From Paracentrotus lividus (Eukaryota; Echinodermata; Echinoidea; Camarodonta; Echinidae), in the NCBI GenBank assembly GCA_940671915.1, contig CALNVZ010003433.1, positions 31,699,768 to 31,763,767 on the forward strand: a DNA stretch of 64,000 bases, read 5' to 3'. Shown piece after piece: positions 61,250-64,000 of this stretch. The translations under genes and the position numbers were made by a program. The number at the start of each line of letters is the position of its first letter. Positions within the stretch are counted from its first letter, which is position 1. The notes beneath the pieces were generated by a model that saw only the letters and a list, made by a program, of their open reading frames with translations, was not told the origin of the DNA and did no database searches.

Positions 61250-61929
61250 AAATAAACAAATGTTAACCTATTTCTTCATGTGTTTGTAAATAAAATTAAA
61301 CTTGAATTGAAATACATATCTAACTGTCTTTGTCTCTGTTTTATTTATTTATTTTCTTTTTAACATAAAAGCAAAAAAAAAAACAAACAAAGAAAACTGC
61401 ATCAATACAACCAAAACAAAAAAGGCAAAGAAAGAAGAAAAAAAAGATCATCATAGTATTCATAATGAGGGGGTGGGGAGGGGTTCAGCCAACTTTTCTC
61501 AGCAAACATGTACAAAACACAAAAATTACCATACACTGTACATTCGTGATTTTTAGCTTGTTGAGCCCCCCCCCCCACTTGCGACCCAGCCCCTTCACTT
61601 TAAAAAATTAGAAATCACCAGGCCTCTCTACCTCATAGCTTTAAAAACAATAAACAAAACTTTTGTTAATATTATATTGTTATTTTATTATTACTAGGCC
61701 CTACTATTTTTTTATTTATTTATTTTTTCATTCTATTCGCGAGTGAATCAAAAGCTAATCATCCATCAACAAATTAAACAAACAAGGTAACTACTGTTGC
61801 CATGTCACATTCGACTCGTGACGGAGACATCGTCAAAATGCAAGCTTTCGACAAAAGAGGGCGGCACTATTTATTCCGCCATTTAATTACTTGCGCCTCC
61901 TGGTCCCGTTAGTCAGTGGCAAAGATGTA
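61250..61929. other. Non-coding DNA, no supported gene
   Basis: A-rich repeats (61370-61450) and a C run (61566-61575). CpG sites increase near 61800-61910. Confidence 0.45.
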
Positions 61930-62027
61930 CATACATAGCGGTTGAATACTAAATTTACTACTTTGAGGACATTAGGGAGTAGTGCTCAAGGAAAGGAAAT
62001 AAGGAAAAGAAGATTGCCAACTATTCG
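61930..62027 (+). other. Candidate non-coding first exon, plus strand
   Basis: Ends AACTATTCG before the strong donor GTAAGT (62028), with CpG-bearing sequence upstream. A second donor-like GTCTCG|GTAAGT lies near 62129. Start point and coding content cannot be set. Confidence 0.25.
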
Positions 62028-62129
62028 GTAAGTGAATTTTCCATGTTTTTTTCATATTGTTTATTTGCTGAATCTTTTGAGTACGACTGTGTTGATGTTT
62101 CGTACGTAGTCCCATCTATGGTAGTCTCG

Positions 62130-63109
62130 GTAAGTTGATTACGGCTCCACTGCACGCGTGGTGTGCACCAGCTACTGCATGTTGAACGACGTTGAGGGCT
62201 TGCACCGTATAGAGCTTGAATAACAAGAGGACAAAACCCATTCAGTAAAGCATTAGAATACTACGATAATATTTTTTGATTGACTATCGTGTAATTGACG
62301 ATCTTTGTTTACGAATTGTAGATTTAAACAAGATTGACCCGCGGAACTCAATTGATCTCATAACGCCAACGGGACTAGCTTTCTTCCATGCCCGAAAGAA
62401 GATTTTTTATCGAATGGATTTATTCAGGTAGTCCCAACCAATACTGATCTTTACGAAAGATACAGTGGCGGATCGAGTATTTCACAAGAAGAGGGGGGGG
62501 GTGCAAAATTTGAATTCTACATTTCTGGTACACCCCATTTTTTCCCCTGTCACATATTCCCCCTTTTTTTTTCTTTTTGGAGGGGGGGGATAGATGTTTT
62601 TTTTTTTGTTGGCCATCATAAATTTAAAAAAATCGAGCTGGTCCGTTTTCGACTTTACTTTTCTCTTTCTCACTTTTTTTTTTTGGGGGGGGGGGAGGCG
62701 GATCTTTCTTGCAAGATCCCAAACGGAGAACACACCTACGCAAAGCGGTGAGCTTTTTCCCAGTTTTTTTTTTTTTTAATTTTTTTTAAATAAAAAAGTA
62801 AGATATATAGGCATATAATAATGAGCCTATATCTCAACTTTTTATATAGGACAAATTTTGAATAGTATACACGTCTGATGATTTAAAAAACAAGGCAGAA
62901 AAATCGTGCTTAAGAGGGGTGAGCGTCCGCCGTGTATAGCTACTTGGAGGTGCAAGGTCAATAATAATTGACCATGCAATAAGTGTAAGTGGTTGTTGTA
63001 TGATGTTAGTGCGCGTTATTAAATTTTAACTTTTGTTAGTTTTTTTTTGAAAACCGAAACTCAATTCAAAGTTAAAAGTTATTTTATATTTCATCAATGC
63101 TATCCTATC
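62130..63109. other. Non-coding DNA with G/T runs
   Basis: ACAGTGGCGGATCGAG at 62462 followed by a G run looks like one end of a CAGTGG-type element. Further poly-T and poly-G runs follow to 62700. No matching opposite end and no gene seen. Confidence 0.5.
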
Positions 63110-63800
63110 TATATAATAAAAGCCGAAGCCGAAGGACCACAAAACGGAGAGCTGCCACTGCCCGAAAATGGGTAGTACCCGTTCTCGCGTGTTGTGCGGG
63201 TATGCGCAGCGAGACCCTACACAGCTTCCATTGTATCTGTACTGCATGAACGCGTGAAATCTTAATGCTTTCCCCCTCTATATTCTTTGGGTATCGAGGG
63301 TTGGTACGAATGTTTGTCGCCATCGTTGTTTTTTTAGTTTCAACACTTTGCTCAACAAATCATTTAACACTAAAAGCAGTGCAACGTTACGTGACATTCA
63401 GAAGTCGTAAAATAGGACCGTTTGGATGCAATCTCGCCATTTTCGATGAAAAACGACAGACGAAAATGTGAGAAAAGAAATCGGAGAGCGGCCACTGCCC
63501 GAAAATGTGTAGTACCGTTCTCACGTGTTGTGCGGTTTGTCCGCACCAAGACCCTACACATTTCGATTGTATCTGTACTGCATTGTATGTACGCGTCAAA
63601 TCTTACTCTTTCCCCTCTATATTCTTTGGGTATCGAGCATTGGAACGAATGTTTGTCACCATCCTTGCTTCTTCCAGTTTTACCACTTTGCCCAACAAAT
63701 CACTTAGAACTCAAAGCAGTGCATCGTGACATTCAGAAGTCATGAAATAGGACAGTTTGGATGTAATCGTGCCATTTTCGGTGAGATAGGATAGACGGAA
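63110..63800 (+). repeat. Two-unit tandem repeat, period 337 bp
   Basis: GGAGAGCTGCCACTGCCCGA at 63146 recurs at 63483 with one change. The same order of blocks follows in both: CGTGTTGTGCGG, GACCCTACACA, TGTATCTGTACTGCAT, CCTCTATATTCTTTGGGTAT, ACAAATCA and GTGACATTCAGAAGTC. A TCTATATAATAAAAGC leader lies just before the first unit, similar to some Helitron-type 5' ends. Overlapping frames on both strands shift within the unit and are not genes. Confidence 0.8.
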
Positions 63801-64000
63801 TTTCTGCCGATCGATCGCTATAATCTATGGTGTCCTTAAGAAAGCAAAAACAAAATTAATCACAGAAAAAAACATGTTATACATGTTATATAGAGAAGTG
63901 AGAGAGAGAGATATATATATATAATAGTAAAATAGTAAGGAAGGATGGACAGCCGGGAAATTGATAAAGAAATCAAACACTAAAATTATAATTTTTAAAA
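63801..64000. other. AT-rich end of window
   Basis: Contains a short GA run followed by a TA run near 63900-63925. Nothing else is supported. Confidence 0.6.

Noticed and set aside
63265-63745. Overlapping frames on both strands
   Set aside because: Each tandem unit gives the frames in shifting phase; no conserved protein reading.

Overview
The window is animal (metazoan) nuclear DNA, most likely from an echinoderm such as a sea urchin or sea star. The evidence is AT-rich non-coding sequence, many copies of motifs such as AGGCCTAC and ACATGTAC, dense short inverted-repeat transposons, a tandem-core element with an ACGG microsatellite of the type described as 'pearl' or Tsp in bivalves and sea urchins, a decayed CR1/L2-like LINE, and abundant CT/GA and TA simple repeats. 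The organism call is inference. No bacterial operon, rRNA, CRISPR array or complete host gene is visible. Almost all long open frames are low-complexity translations or chance frames.

Layout. 1-12.3 kb: AT-rich DNA with a few short inverted-repeat elements (1.55, 7.65, 8.38 and 11.78 kb). 12.3-15.2 kb: a long foldback element whose left arm was interrupted by a Helitron-like element carrying eight ~145-bp tandem units. 16.9-17.3 kb: the intact reference copy of a TTAA-flanked MITE family seen again at 24.1, 25.5 and 33.7-35.2 kb, with a diverged relative at 49.5 kb. 18-19 kb: local tandem duplications. 22.3-27.8 kb: a 2.6-kb inverted duplication around a 25-N gap. 33.7-34.8 kb: a TA-flanked mariner-like foldback element nested in the third TTAA MITE copy. 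36.2-38 kb: a pyrimidine-rich block followed by a purine-rich block. 43.6-45.9 kb: a 1.1-kb direct duplication around a second 25-N gap, most simply an unmerged contig overlap. 46-49.3 kb: CT-rich DNA. 52.1-53.1 kb: a piggyBac-like TTAA element. 54.2-57.6 kb: the LINE relic. 57.6-60.2 kb: microsatellites and three small inverted-repeat elements. 60.2-62.1 kb: CpG-containing sequence with several good splice donors. 63.1-63.8 kb: a two-unit tandem repeat.

Host genes can only be suggested. On the minus strand, a CpG-bearing segment near 50.5 kb holds an ATG in good context followed by splice donors. Short open segments bounded by plausible splice sites lie at 42.3, 28.7 and 20.4 kb. They may belong to one minus-strand gene with long introns, but the protein is not recognised and no homology could be tested. 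Several donor-bearing segments at 60.4-62.1 kb may be first exons. I found no convincing undescribed molecular system. The strongest observations are the nested transposons, whose empty sites can be read from paralogous copies within the window, and the two gap-flanking duplications.
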